The notes beneath the pieces are model-generated. The model was given only the letters and a program-made list of their open reading frames with translations. It made no database searches and was not told the DNA's origin. This document shows positions 38,817 through 46,897 of a DNA stretch of 64,000 nucleotides, piece after piece. The stretch's first letter is position 1. Each line of letters begins with the position of its first letter. Position numbers and translations under genes: made by a program. Origin of the DNA: Bacillus sp. FJAT-29937. Lineage in GTDB: Bacteria > Bacillota > Bacilli > Bacillales > Cytobacillaceae. Location: positions 218,971 through 282,970 of the forward strand of contig NZ_LMAS01000001.1 in assembly GCF_001509555.1 (NCBI RefSeq). Reading direction: 5' to 3'.

Positions 38817-39230
38817 TTATTTTGTCAAAGCATGCTCTACTTTAATACAGCGATCCATAACAACTGTATAGCCCTTTTCCTTTAAAAAATTATAAGCATT
38901 CTCATCAATGCATCCGAGCTGTGACCAAAATACATCCGCATTTATTTCAGCAAATTCTTTAGCTACCTCTAATAAATGCTCTGAGCGGCGAAAGACGTTT
39001 ACAATATCAACATGACCATCAATATCCTTCAAACTCTTGACAGACTTTACACCGAGCACTTCATCAACAGTTGGATTAACTGGAATAATTTCGTATCCAG
39101 CATCTTGCATCGCCTTTGACACCATATAAGAAGTTCTCTCAGGATTGCCGCTTAAACCGACTACAGCGATTTTTTTTGCCTTTTTGAGAATAACACCGAG
39201 CTCTTCCCGGCTTGGAATTTCAATCGACAT
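38817..39230 (-). CDS. CoA-binding domain protein (YccU-like)
   Basis: This 137-residue protein is a single CoA-binding Rossmann domain: KKAKKIAVVGLSGNPERTSY, then GYEIIPVNPTVDEVLG and a C-terminal CIKVEH motif. It is common in Bacillus as a stand-alone protein of unknown role, related to the N-terminal domain of succinyl-CoA synthetase alpha. ATG follows GGAGGGTACATAAC. It is monocistronic. Confidence 0.85.
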   Translation of the reverse strand: MSIEIPSREELGVILKKAKKIAVVGLSGNPERTSYMVSKAMQDAGYEIIPVNPTVDEVLGVKSVKSLKDIDGHVDIVNVFRRSEHLLEVAKEFAEINADVFWSQLGCIDENAYNFLKEKGYTVVMDRCIKVEHALTK

Positions 39231-39356
39231 GTTATGTACCCTCCTAATATAACATTACTTGCTTATCTTTATCATACCGAAAAATCGGTTATTTTACTAA
39301 TAATGGACTCATATTGGTTGAAAGGAGGGTACATATTTTTAAAAATTGCAACGCCT

Positions 39357-40694
39357 TTAGTACAATACTGTTTCTAATTTTTTCACTAATCGCTGAATGG
39401 ATTTATTTGATTCTCTTAAAATAGTTGCTTTATTCATTGTAGTCATCTGTCTATTTTCCATTAGTACTTTTCCGTTCACAATCGTTGTTTCAACATCCGC
39501 TCTTGTAGCAGAATAAACAATTCTGGAAATCGGATCAATATCAGAGGATGGATATGTGTGGAAATCATTTAAGTTCAATATAGCTAGATCTGCTTTTTTC
39601 CCCGGTTCAATACTGCCAATTTCATTTTCCAATCCAACAGCTTTTGCTCCACCAATTGTAGCCATACGAAATACAGTTCTGGCGTTCATTGCTGATGGTC
39701 CATGAATAGGCTTCTGTATAATTGCAGCGAGTCTCATTTCATTGAACATATCCAGATTATTATTACAAGGAGCACCATCAGCTCCAAGGCTCACATGTGC
39801 ATGTTTATCGAGCAAAGACGGGATTTCAGCAACTCCTGAAGCGAGCTTAAGATTAGATCCCGGACAGTGGCTTACCTTAACGCCGCGCTCTTTAATAATT
39901 CTTTTCTCTTCCTCATCCAGCCATACACAATGAGCGAGGATTAAACGCTCATTCGCAAGACCTATGCTATCTAGGTAGACGACATTTCTCATCCCATGTT
40001 CTTTTTCTACCAATAAAATCTCTGTTGCATTTTCGGAAGCATGTGTATGAACTCTAACATTGTATTGCTTAGAAAGATCCCTTACTGTTGTTAATAATTC
40101 CTCCGTACAGGAAACAACAAAACGTGGGCAGAAGGCATACTGAATTCTGCCGCCATCATGATTGTGCCACTTTTCAAGCAGATCGACACTTTGCTTAATG
40201 GAATCTTGCGTATTTTCTCTTAAGAGAACTGGAACTTCGTCTCCCTTATCCATCATGACCTTCCCTGCTAAGGCTCGAATTCCACTTTCGGCAATCGCCT
40301 TAAAAGCATAATCTGTATGATGAACAGTTTCCATATCAACGACTGTCGTTGTTCCGCTTTGTAATAACTCCCCAATGCCAAGCATCGCAGAATAATAAAT
40401 GGATTCCTCATCATGAGATGCTTCCAATGGCCAAATTTTCTGCTTTAGCCAATCCATCAGTTCAAGGTCATCAGCCTGTCCTCTGAATAATGTTTGGCAT
40501 AAATGTATATGAGTTTGAATAAATCCTGGTATCACTGTGCGTCCTGTTGCATCAATTATTTTACTTGCGAAATGGGGAAGATTTTGTCCGATTTCAACAA
40601 TTTTGTCATCTACAATATAAATGTCTCCTTTAATAATTTCTTCCTTCTCATTCATCGTAACGATTTCCGCGTTCCTAATGAGAATGCTGCTCAT
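39357..40694 (-). CDS. amidohydrolase-family deaminase (guanine/8-oxoguanine/5'-deoxyadenosine deaminase type)
   Basis: ATG 40694 follows AGGAGGTG; the upstream frame overlaps the M20 gene. The 445-residue metal-dependent hydrolase has QTHIHLCQT (metal His pair), a VHTHASEN, LAHCVWL, SHCPGSNLKLASG and LGADGAPCNNNLDMFNEMR set typical of the TrzN/SsnA/MtaD group. In this operon it most probably deaminates a purine or aminoimidazole, such as guanine to xanthine or 4-aminoimidazole to 4-imidazolone. It is the last gene of the BMC operon and overlaps the M20 unit. The exact substrate is inference. Confidence 0.8.
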   Translation of the reverse strand: MSSILIRNAEIVTMNEKEEIIKGDIYIVDDKIVEIGQNLPHFASKIIDATGRTVIPGFIQTHIHLCQTLFRGQADDLELMDWLKQKIWPLEASHDEESIYYSAMLGIGELLQSGTTTVVDMETVHHTDYAFKAIAESGIRALAGKVMMDKGDEVPVLLRENTQDSIKQSVDLLEKWHNHDGGRIQYAFCPRFVVSCTEELLTTVRDLSKQYNVRVHTHASENATEILLVEKEHGMRNVVYLDSIGLANERLILAHCVWLDEEEKRIIKERGVKVSHCPGSNLKLASGVAEIPSLLDKHAHVSLGADGAPCNNNLDMFNEMRLAAIIQKPIHGPSAMNARTVFRMATIGGAKAVGLENEIGSIEPGKKADLAILNLNDFHTYPSSDIDPISRIVYSATRADVETTIVNGKVLMENRQMTTMNKATILRESNKSIQRLVKKLETVLY

Positions 40695-40695
40695 T

Positions 40696-41859
40696 TTACA
40701 CCTCCTGTATCTGACTAGTCTTGTCTGCTTTCTTTTCGTCAAAGTTAAGAATTAATGATTTATAAAAATCAATTGATCTTTTATAGGCAGCGACACTAAC
40801 CCATTCATTTGGCTGATGAGCAAGCTTCTCATCACCTGGTCCATAGATTAATGTAGGGATTTCGCTTCTTGGATTTAATACAGCTGCATCAGTATAATAA
40901 GAAACGCCAAAGCAATTAGAGTCCTCTTCATTTTTTATTTCTAACGCACAGTGAATTATATCTGATGAAACAGCGGTTAGAATAGGTGGACGGTCTAACA
41001 CTTTCGTTATCTTGAACTGATGTAGCTCCTCATTTTCAACAAGTTTATTAAGTTTTTGATTTAGCTCTTCGATTAAATGGTCATGTGATTGTGGAGGAAC
41101 TGTCCGAATATCCACCCGAATGGAACATCTATCAGGAATAACATTCGTTTGAACTCCCCCATTGATCATCGTAACCGCTAAGCTGCTGCTTCCTAGCGGC
41201 TCCTTCTCTAGTTTCCACTCCACTTTTAACGCATCTAGAATCTTAATAATTTGCACCATATGATCAACAGCATTGATTCCATGATCTGGCATTGACCCGT
41301 GTGCGGTTTTTCCATATGTGCTAATTTCTAGCCATAGTGCTCCCTTATGTCCAACGACAACCTTTTCATTCGTTGGTTCGCCGATTACTAGTGCATCAAT
41401 GACCCGATCGTCCTTTCCTTCCAAAAACGCTCGAGCTCCACAGCTATCGACTTCTTCACCAGCTGTTGCCAGAAATGTAATGGAAGCGGCTGGTGTCTTT
41501 TTTTCCAAAATCAAAGATTCTAGCGCTAAATACATGGCTGCCAAGCCGCTTTTCATATCTGAAGCCCCTCTGCCGTAAATCCTTTCTCCAACAATGTCAC
41601 CTGAAAAAGGGGCATACTGCCATTCAGACTCTCCAGGAGAAACTGTATCCATATGGCCGCACAAAAATAGATGCTTATCACCACTGCCTCCCAGCGTCAC
41701 CTCTAAATTACTGCGGTTTTCTTCAAGATAAGTCATCTTGAATGGGATACCTTTCTTCTTGCACCTTTCAATAAAAGCCTCAGTCACCTCATGCTCGTTA
41801 CCTGGTGGATTTGAGCTATTGATCCGCAAAAGCTTCTGAAGGAATTGAATATCATCCAT
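40696..41859 (-). CDS. M20-family metallohydrolase (ArgE/DapE/YgeY-like)
   Basis: ATG 41859 overlaps the preceding stop as TAATG. The 387-residue protein has the di-zinc residues LCGHMDTVSPGE, GRGASDMKSGLAAM, ATAGEEVDSCGA and VIGEPT, plus a terminal LAHQPNEWV. These hydrolases cleave N-acyl, N-formyl or N-carbamoyl amino acids. In this operon it may remove the formyl group from N-formylglycine or act on an N-carbamoyl or ureido intermediate. YgeY-like M20 proteins occur in another bacterial urate cluster. Confidence 0.82.
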   Translation of the reverse strand: MDDIQFLQKLLRINSSNPPGNEHEVTEAFIERCKKKGIPFKMTYLEENRSNLEVTLGGSGDKHLFLCGHMDTVSPGESEWQYAPFSGDIVGERIYGRGASDMKSGLAAMYLALESLILEKKTPAASITFLATAGEEVDSCGARAFLEGKDDRVIDALVIGEPTNEKVVVGHKGALWLEISTYGKTAHGSMPDHGINAVDHMVQIIKILDALKVEWKLEKEPLGSSSLAVTMINGGVQTNVIPDRCSIRVDIRTVPPQSHDHLIEELNQKLNKLVENEELHQFKITKVLDRPPILTAVSSDIIHCALEIKNEEDSNCFGVSYYTDAAVLNPRSEIPTLIYGPGDEKLAHQPNEWVSVAAYKRSIDFYKSLILNFDEKKADKTSQIQEV

Positions 41860-42482
41860 TATTCTGCCTCCACTATTTGCATTTTTAGAGATGTAACCTT
41901 CCATCCGTTTACAGGTGCCATATCTTGAGAACATGTCGTACAGGCAATGACCACGTCCTCCAAGGCTTTGAGTTTCACATAATCCCCCGGCTTTGAAAGG
42001 GGTTCTTCAATAACATAATCACCTTGATCATCCAGCACATTATTCATAAAAAGATTAATAGGATCTGGAACGATAGCTGGGTGTATATTAAATTTCTTAA
42101 GAGCTGTTTCTAAATTGTCATGGCAATTTGGATGATCATCGTGATCAAAATCCATTTTATACCGATAATAATCGCAAGCCGGAAAAAATATATCGTGAAC
42201 ACCCACAGTATCCTCAACAAGCTGCATTAGAGGTCTGCGTCTATTGCTGTATAGTAAATCGCCTTTTTTTAACCGAATACTGCTTAATGATGCTCTCATA
42301 TGAACGGGGGATACATATTCTTGTGGATCTGCATGATTGAAACAAACAAAATCCCCAACCTGCTTCCCTTCCATATCAATGATAATTAGCACTTCGCCTT
42401 TTCTTAAAAAAGCGCTCCTGCCTTCGTAGGGAGGAATGATGATTTCTTCACGAATTCTGTCCCTATTAAAGATTCCTTTCAC
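41859..42482 (-). CDS. DUF1989 (urea carboxylase-associated) protein, candidate imine deiminase
   Basis: This 207-residue protein has the DUF1989 signature with conserved Cys: FPACDYYRY, HPNCHDNL, ACTTCSQDMAPVNG. Homologues in guanidine-degrading operons form carboxyguanidine deiminase, which removes an imino nitrogen as ammonia. By analogy this protein could deiminate formiminoglycine, which carries an HN=CH-N group. It is co-translated with the M20 protein and lies between it and the cyclase-family gene. The function is inference; the family call is firm. Confidence 0.8.
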   Translation of the reverse strand: MKGIFNRDRIREEIIIPPYEGRSAFLRKGEVLIIIDMEGKQVGDFVCFNHADPQEYVSPVHMRASLSSIRLKKGDLLYSNRRRPLMQLVEDTVGVHDIFFPACDYYRYKMDFDHDDHPNCHDNLETALKKFNIHPAIVPDPINLFMNNVLDDQGDYVIEEPLSKPGDYVKLKALEDVVIACTTCSQDMAPVNGWKVTSLKMQIVEAE

Positions 42483-42497
42483 AAAATCACCCTCCGT

Positions 42498-43181
42498 CTA
42501 TTCAATAAAAACAGCAACTGCCCGGATCGGGGAGCCAGTTCCTTTCCGAATCCTGAGCGGAAGCCCAAAGTATAAAAATCTCATACCTGCTATTTGATCC
42601 AAATTACAAAGGTTTTCCGTATTTGTCATGCCATATTCCCTGCAAATTAAGTGGCCGGAATACTTTGGATCATCCGGATGGTCGATTGCTGGAGCATCGA
42701 TGCCAATGTTGACAACGCCTTTTTCCGCAAGCCACTTAGCTGCTTGGTAATCAAGCCCTGTATAGGTAGTTAACCATTCATCTGTGCCATATGACCTGTT
42801 ATAATGGCCGGTAAAGAGTAGAACGATATCTCCCTTCTCAATAAACTGACCAGATTTATTCAAGGCTCTTTCAAGATCTTGGCTCGTAATATAACGATTT
42901 GTCGAAACATGTGAAACATCCAGGCACACAGCTGGGCCATAAAAATATTCTAATGGCATTTCGTCAATATATTTCCCATTCGGATCGTACTCATATGTAG
43001 CATCACTATGGGTCGGTCCATGTTCATTAATGATTAAATTATTTGTTGCAAAAGGAAACCCTATCTTTTTTTCTGACTCTTCATGCGTAATATTCGTAAA
43101 AATCATCGTTGATGGATGAAGAGGGAAGACTGGCATCCCATGATAGATTTCCTGAGTTAAGTCTACTAATCTGACTCCCAT
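42498..43181 (-). CDS. cyclase-family hydrolase (kynurenine formamidase fold)
   Basis: ATG 43181 follows GGAGGG with 7-base spacing; ATG 43196 is part of that site. The 227-residue protein begins VDLTQEIYHGMPVFPLHP and has HGPTHSDATYEY, where the family motif is HxGTHxD, so the usual Gly is Pro but the His and Asp for metal remain. It also has HLICREYGMTNTENLCNLDQ. These enzymes hydrolyse cyclic or N-formyl amides. A 4-imidazolonase step fits the operon. That role is inference. Confidence 0.82.
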   Translation of the reverse strand: MGVRLVDLTQEIYHGMPVFPLHPSTMIFTNITHEESEKKIGFPFATNNLIINEHGPTHSDATYEYDPNGKYIDEMPLEYFYGPAVCLDVSHVSTNRYITSQDLERALNKSGQFIEKGDIVLLFTGHYNRSYGTDEWLTTYTGLDYQAAKWLAEKGVVNIGIDAPAIDHPDDPKYSGHLICREYGMTNTENLCNLDQIAGMRFLYFGLPLRIRKGTGSPIRAVAVFIE

Positions 43182-43197
43182 GATTTTTCCCTCCATT

Positions 43198-43242
43198 TCA
43201 AAAGCGTAAGCGCCTTTGGAACAATCAAAGGACGATTGTTCC
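43198..43242. repeat. intergenic hairpin element, repeat-like
   Basis: GGAACAATC (43218-43226) and GATTGTTCC (43234-43242) form a 9-bp perfect hairpin, preceded by AAAGCGTAAGCGCCTTT, itself a short palindrome. It lies in the 87-base gap between the cyclase and adenine-deaminase-like genes. The composition resembles dispersed intergenic elements of Bacillus, but only one copy is in the window. Confidence 0.4.
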
Positions 43243-43268
43243 TGAGCCGATCTTTTCCTGATGTATTT

Positions 43269-45077
43269 TTAAATAATCGTAGGAATAACCTCAAACTTGT
43301 CTACATCAATCAATCCCATATCAGTAATTTTCCATTTTGGACTTGTGACTAAAGACCAGAACGACAAATGCATGAACGGAACCTCCATACCGCATCCAAG
43401 CTCATCCTTTGCAAGTTTGGAAAGTTCATCAACCTTATCGCTCATTTCCTTACCGGTTAATTCATCCGTCATCAAACCACCGATACGGAGCGGAAGATCT
43501 CCAACCACTTTACTATCCTTGATCATTGCAATTCCGCCTCCCATTGCAATAACACGATTGACTGCGGTTACCATATCCTCATAATTCGTTCCAGTTACAA
43601 TAATATTATGAGTATCATGGGCCACACTCTCAGCGATGGCTCCACTCTTTAAATCAAAGCCATGCAGGAATGTTTTCCCTACTCTTCCTGTTCTTCCGTG
43701 ACGTTCCACAACAAGTAATGGCAATACATCCTGCTTTAGACATGGCTGGACAATTCCATCCTTTACATTCAGTGTATACTCGCCCTCGCCCGTTAAATTT
43801 TGGAAAGGAATGGCTTCAATCGCTCTAACCTTTGCACGAGTTCCTGATGCATTAATCGTCAGTTCATCTTTTGTAACTGCTTTTCGTTTAATCGATTTCT
43901 TAACACTTTCAGGATAAATATAAGGGACAATATCGATCGTTAGTTCGCCTTTTTCCGCAGCTTTTTTACCACCTAAATATACTTGATCTATCGTCATATT
44001 CATTAAATCGCTAATAACAGCAATGTCCGCCCTTTTACCAGGCGCGATCACTCCTACATCCTTAAATCCAAAGTGGGTAGCCGGGTTAATGGTTGCCATT
44101 TGGATAGCTTCGACTGGATCAATTCCTGCTGCGATTGTTCTCCGGACAATATCATTCATATGTCCATATTTCAGAAGATCTGCTGGAACCATATCATCTG
44201 ACACTAAAATAGCACGTCTTGAATCCAATCCATCCTCTGTGATCGCACGAATACACTCGGCCATATTTCTTTGGGAGGAGCCTTCTCTCATAAACACACT
44301 TACTCCATAGCGCAGCTTTTCAACCATTTCTTCCTTCGTCGTTGTTTCATGGCAAGAAACATGAGTGCCTCCGCTTATAATATGTGCAGCTAGTTCTTTT
44401 CCAAATAATCCAGGAGCATTACCCTCGACAGTTTTCCCAATACTGTTTGCATAGGAGACGGCTGCCACAAGATCATCTATTAATTCTGGGGCATGCTGAT
44501 ATACCGGCTGGATATTACTAAAGCTTTGAATTTCACCAATCCCTTGAACATATGGATCATTCAATAAGTCCTTCATATCCTTTGCTGAAACGTCATACCC
44601 TGAAGTTTCGAGACCAGGAGCATCGGGTACGGCACATGGAACAGTGAATAAGATACGGTTTGGAAGAGTTTTAGCTTCTTCAATCATCGCTTTCATTCCA
44701 TGCACACCGAGAACATTTCCAATCTCATGGGGGTCGCCAATTAATGTTGTCGTCCCTGTCGGTATGGACAGCTTAGAAAATTCCGTACATGTCAGCATGG
44801 CACTTTCGAAGTGCATATGAGAATCAATAAAACCCGGGCTAATAAATTTCCCTCGAACATCTTCTACCGTAGTTTTCGGACCAATGAGATCCTTTGCATC
44901 TCCGACCATCAAAATATATTGGCCTTTAATGGCAACATCTGCTTCATATATTTCACGGGTGATTACATTAATAAAATACCCGCCCCTAAGGACAATGTCC
45001 GCATATTGATGTGGATGCAATAATACATCAATTAATTTCCGATATTGAATAGCTTCTTTTATTTTAAGAGCGTCCAC
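43269..45077 (-). CDS. adenine-deaminase-family paralogue in the BMC operon
   Basis: This 602-residue amidohydrolase is related throughout to the Ade at 61799. It keeps SHMHFES and GEI but has GNAPG where the canonical Ade has GHAAG, and SCHETTT instead of TDHECVT, so a metal or substrate ligand His is Asn. It is also about 10 residues longer at the N-terminus. The changes argue for another substrate; 4-aminoimidazole deamination would be apt. The stop is followed within 4 bases by the EutN gene, so it is part of the shell operon. Substrate assignment is inference. Confidence 0.8.
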   Translation of the reverse strand: MDALKIKEAIQYRKLIDVLLHPHQYADIVLRGGYFINVITREIYEADVAIKGQYILMVGDAKDLIGPKTTVEDVRGKFISPGFIDSHMHFESAMLTCTEFSKLSIPTGTTTLIGDPHEIGNVLGVHGMKAMIEEAKTLPNRILFTVPCAVPDAPGLETSGYDVSAKDMKDLLNDPYVQGIGEIQSFSNIQPVYQHAPELIDDLVAAVSYANSIGKTVEGNAPGLFGKELAAHIISGGTHVSCHETTTKEEMVEKLRYGVSVFMREGSSQRNMAECIRAITEDGLDSRRAILVSDDMVPADLLKYGHMNDIVRRTIAAGIDPVEAIQMATINPATHFGFKDVGVIAPGKRADIAVISDLMNMTIDQVYLGGKKAAEKGELTIDIVPYIYPESVKKSIKRKAVTKDELTINASGTRAKVRAIEAIPFQNLTGEGEYTLNVKDGIVQPCLKQDVLPLLVVERHGRTGRVGKTFLHGFDLKSGAIAESVAHDTHNIIVTGTNYEDMVTAVNRVIAMGGGIAMIKDSKVVGDLPLRIGGLMTDELTGKEMSDKVDELSKLAKDELGCGMEVPFMHLSFWSLVTSPKWKITDMGLIDVDKFEVIPTII

Positions 45078-45080
45078 TGT

Positions 45081-45359
45081 TTAACCCCCTGTCATCATTC
45101 CTTCCAAACTATCAATAATTCCAATAATTGCAGCATCAATGGGTGCATCTTTATTCCTGATCGCTCGCGAAGCCATGCTTCCAGTCACATAGATGACTCT
45201 TTCACCTATTCCAGCTCCGACAGTATCAACAGTAATAATGGGATTTGGCAGTACCTGTCCATCTAATCCAATCGGCTGTGTAATTAATAGCTTCGTCCCA
45301 ACTAGATTTTCATCTTTTCTCGTAGCAGTTACCCGGCCAACCACTATTCCCATGTGCAT
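45081..45359 (-). CDS. EutN/CcmL-family BMC vertex (pentamer) protein
   Basis: ATG 45359 follows AAGGGG; the upstream frame is the overlap with the preceding gene. The 92-residue protein MHMGIVVGRVTATRKDENLV has the BMC-P pattern: GRVTAT, KLLITQPIGLDG, VDTVGAGIGERVIYVTGSMAS, and a C-terminal DAAIIGIID. Five copies cap the vertices of a microcompartment shell. It is the only BMC-P gene in the operon. Confidence 0.93.
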   Translation of the reverse strand: MHMGIVVGRVTATRKDENLVGTKLLITQPIGLDGQVLPNPIITVDTVGAGIGERVIYVTGSMASRAIRNKDAPIDAAIIGIIDSLEGMMTGG

Positions 45360-45372
45360 AAAGATCGTCCCC

Positions 45373-46107
45373 TTATTCTGTAATGATTGCAATATTCAAC
45401 TCTCTTGCCATATCCTTGGCAAGGGGAGTAATGATAGTCTGACTTGGCATTCTCAATGTATGTTGATTTTGCTGTTGCAAATATCGTATTGTTTCTGCAG
45501 AAACAATTGATTTTTTTTGTGAATGATAAAGAAAAGCATCAAAATGATCATCTTCATTGATCAGGTCAATTCCCAACCCTTTTAGCTGAATCATTTGTTC
45601 CTTTAGTTTTCTTTTAAAAGCTTGAGATCCTTTATCCATACCCTTAACTTTCCATAGCTGATGATCAGCGTCCATGCCTATTTTTAATGCCACTACCTTC
45701 TTACCTGTCATTAAACTATGAAGGATCAGACGGACAAAAGGCCTCTGTTCATTGAAGGAAAGAATATCTGAAACAATTGAAAATGAAAGGACTGGAAGAA
45801 ATACGATGTCAATCATTATGTTCTCAGATAATTGCTGATGAGAAATCCAATCATCATTGCCAATTATTCTCACAATCTCATTTCTTTCGTCATGAAAGTA
45901 AGGCAAATTCTCCACTGAGATTCGCAGCATGCATTGTTTATTAGTTAAATCCTTCAAATATAAAAGTCCTGGTTCCATTCCAATCAAATGAGAGGTAATT
46001 AGAGCCAGGACATATGGTCTTTTCTGCAGGCTCTTACTGTAGCTGTTTCGCTTCGACAGCTCTTGCAGAGTGTGTTTCATCATGACACTCTGCTTATTTG
46101 AGCTCAT
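45373..46107 (-). CDS. BMC-associated flavoprotein-like protein
   Basis: This 244-residue protein has a middle segment (DIVFLPVLSFSIVSDILS, then HSLMTGKKVVALKIG) that follows the PF02441 flavoprotein pattern seen in BMC flavoproteins. It ends SQTIITPLAKDMARELNIAI, the tail found in many BMC-associated proteins. FMN binding is not certain from the sequence. It lies between two BMC-H genes and EutN, and starts only 3 bases past the previous stop. It may serve redox or scaffold functions. Confidence 0.65.
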   Translation of the reverse strand: MSSNKQSVMMKHTLQELSKRNSYSKSLQKRPYVLALITSHLIGMEPGLLYLKDLTNKQCMLRISVENLPYFHDERNEIVRIIGNDDWISHQQLSENIMIDIVFLPVLSFSIVSDILSFNEQRPFVRLILHSLMTGKKVVALKIGMDADHQLWKVKGMDKGSQAFKRKLKEQMIQLKGLGIDLINEDDHFDAFLYHSQKKSIVSAETIRYLQQQNQHTLRMPSQTIITPLAKDMARELNIAIITE

Positions 46108-46109
46108 AT

Positions 46110-46394
46110 TTATTCACCAATCGTTTTGGATAATAAGGCTCTTTCCACTTCGCTGTGAGGTCTAGGAATCACATGGACAGATACTAATTCTCCAACGCGG
46201 CTTGCTGCTTCAGCTCCAGCATCAGTAGCTGCTTTAACAGCGCCTACATCTCCTCTTACCATAACAGTGACAAGTCCAAATCCAACCTTTTCATAGCCGC
46301 AAATTTCCACATTTGCTGCCTTAACCATTGCATCTGCAGCCTCTACTGCCCCAACCAAACCCTTTGTTTCTACTAATCCTAATGCTTCACCCAT
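46110..46394 (-). CDS. BMC-H shell protein (PduA/EutM type) 1
   Basis: This 94-residue single BMC domain begins [20 protein letters not shown] and continues with [31 protein letters not shown] residues, then [10 protein letters not shown] at the C-terminal. The length and IPRPH end are characteristic of PduA/EutM/CcmK hexamers. The pore-lining segment follows the KVG. It forms the hexagonal shell faces. ATG follows GGAGG. Confidence 0.95.
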   Translation of the reverse strand: MGEALGLVETKGLVGAVEAADAMVKAANVEICGYEKVGFGLVTVMVRGDVGAVKAATDAGAEAASRVGELVSVHVIPRPHSEVERALLSKTIGE

Positions 46395-46417
46395 GATTTA
46401 TTTCCTCCTCATATTGA

Positions 46418-46873
46418 TTAATTTGAGTTGTTATTATCTTCCTCTGATTGACTATTTTCCGTTCTATCATTTTCCACTTTTTTAGTGGTTCCTTTTTTCG
46501 TTGAGCCTTTATTATTTATTCCCTTTGCTTCGGCTTCCTTTTTGTTTCCCTCTGAGTCTTCCTTTTTACTTCGACTATTCTCTTCAAGCTTAAAATGCGG
46601 TAATAGTTTACTTGATACTTCATTGTGAGCCCTTGGTATTACATGAAAGGAAATGACTTTTCCAATACGATCAGCCGCTTCCTTACCAGCATCCACAGCA
46701 GATTTAACCGCGGCGACATCCCCGCTGAAATGAACCGTAACACCAAGATATCCATTTACTCCAATAACTTTTTCAATGCCTACAATTTCTACATCCGCTG
46801 CTTTAACTGCAGCGTCTGCAGCAGAAACAGCTGTTAAATAGCCCACTGTTTCAATTAATCCTAGTGCTTGCAA
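46418..46873 (-). CDS. BMC-H shell protein with charged disordered tail 2
   Basis: TTG 46873 follows GGAGGCTATG. The first 90 residues are a BMC domain (QALGLIETVGYLTAVSAADA; VISFHVIPRAHNEV), longer by two residues in the GVNGYLGVT loop, which lies near the pore. Residues 95-151 are Lys/Glu/Asn-rich low complexity, absent from ordinary hexamers. The tail may bind cargo or face the cytosol. Extended BMC-H proteins such as EutK/PduK carry other tails. Confidence 0.9.
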   Translation of the reverse strand: MQALGLIETVGYLTAVSAADAAVKAADVEIVGIEKVIGVNGYLGVTVHFSGDVAAVKSAVDAGKEAADRIGKVISFHVIPRAHNEVSSKLLPHFKLEENSRSKKEDSEGNKKEAEAKGINNKGSTKKGTTKKVENDRTENSQSEEDNNNSN

Positions 46874-46897
46874 TTACATAGCCTCCAGTCATAAATG

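Noticed and set aside
45373..46107. Phosphotransacylase (PduL) for the BMC
   Set aside because: The sequence lacks PduL metal-site His residues and instead follows the flavoprotein pattern.
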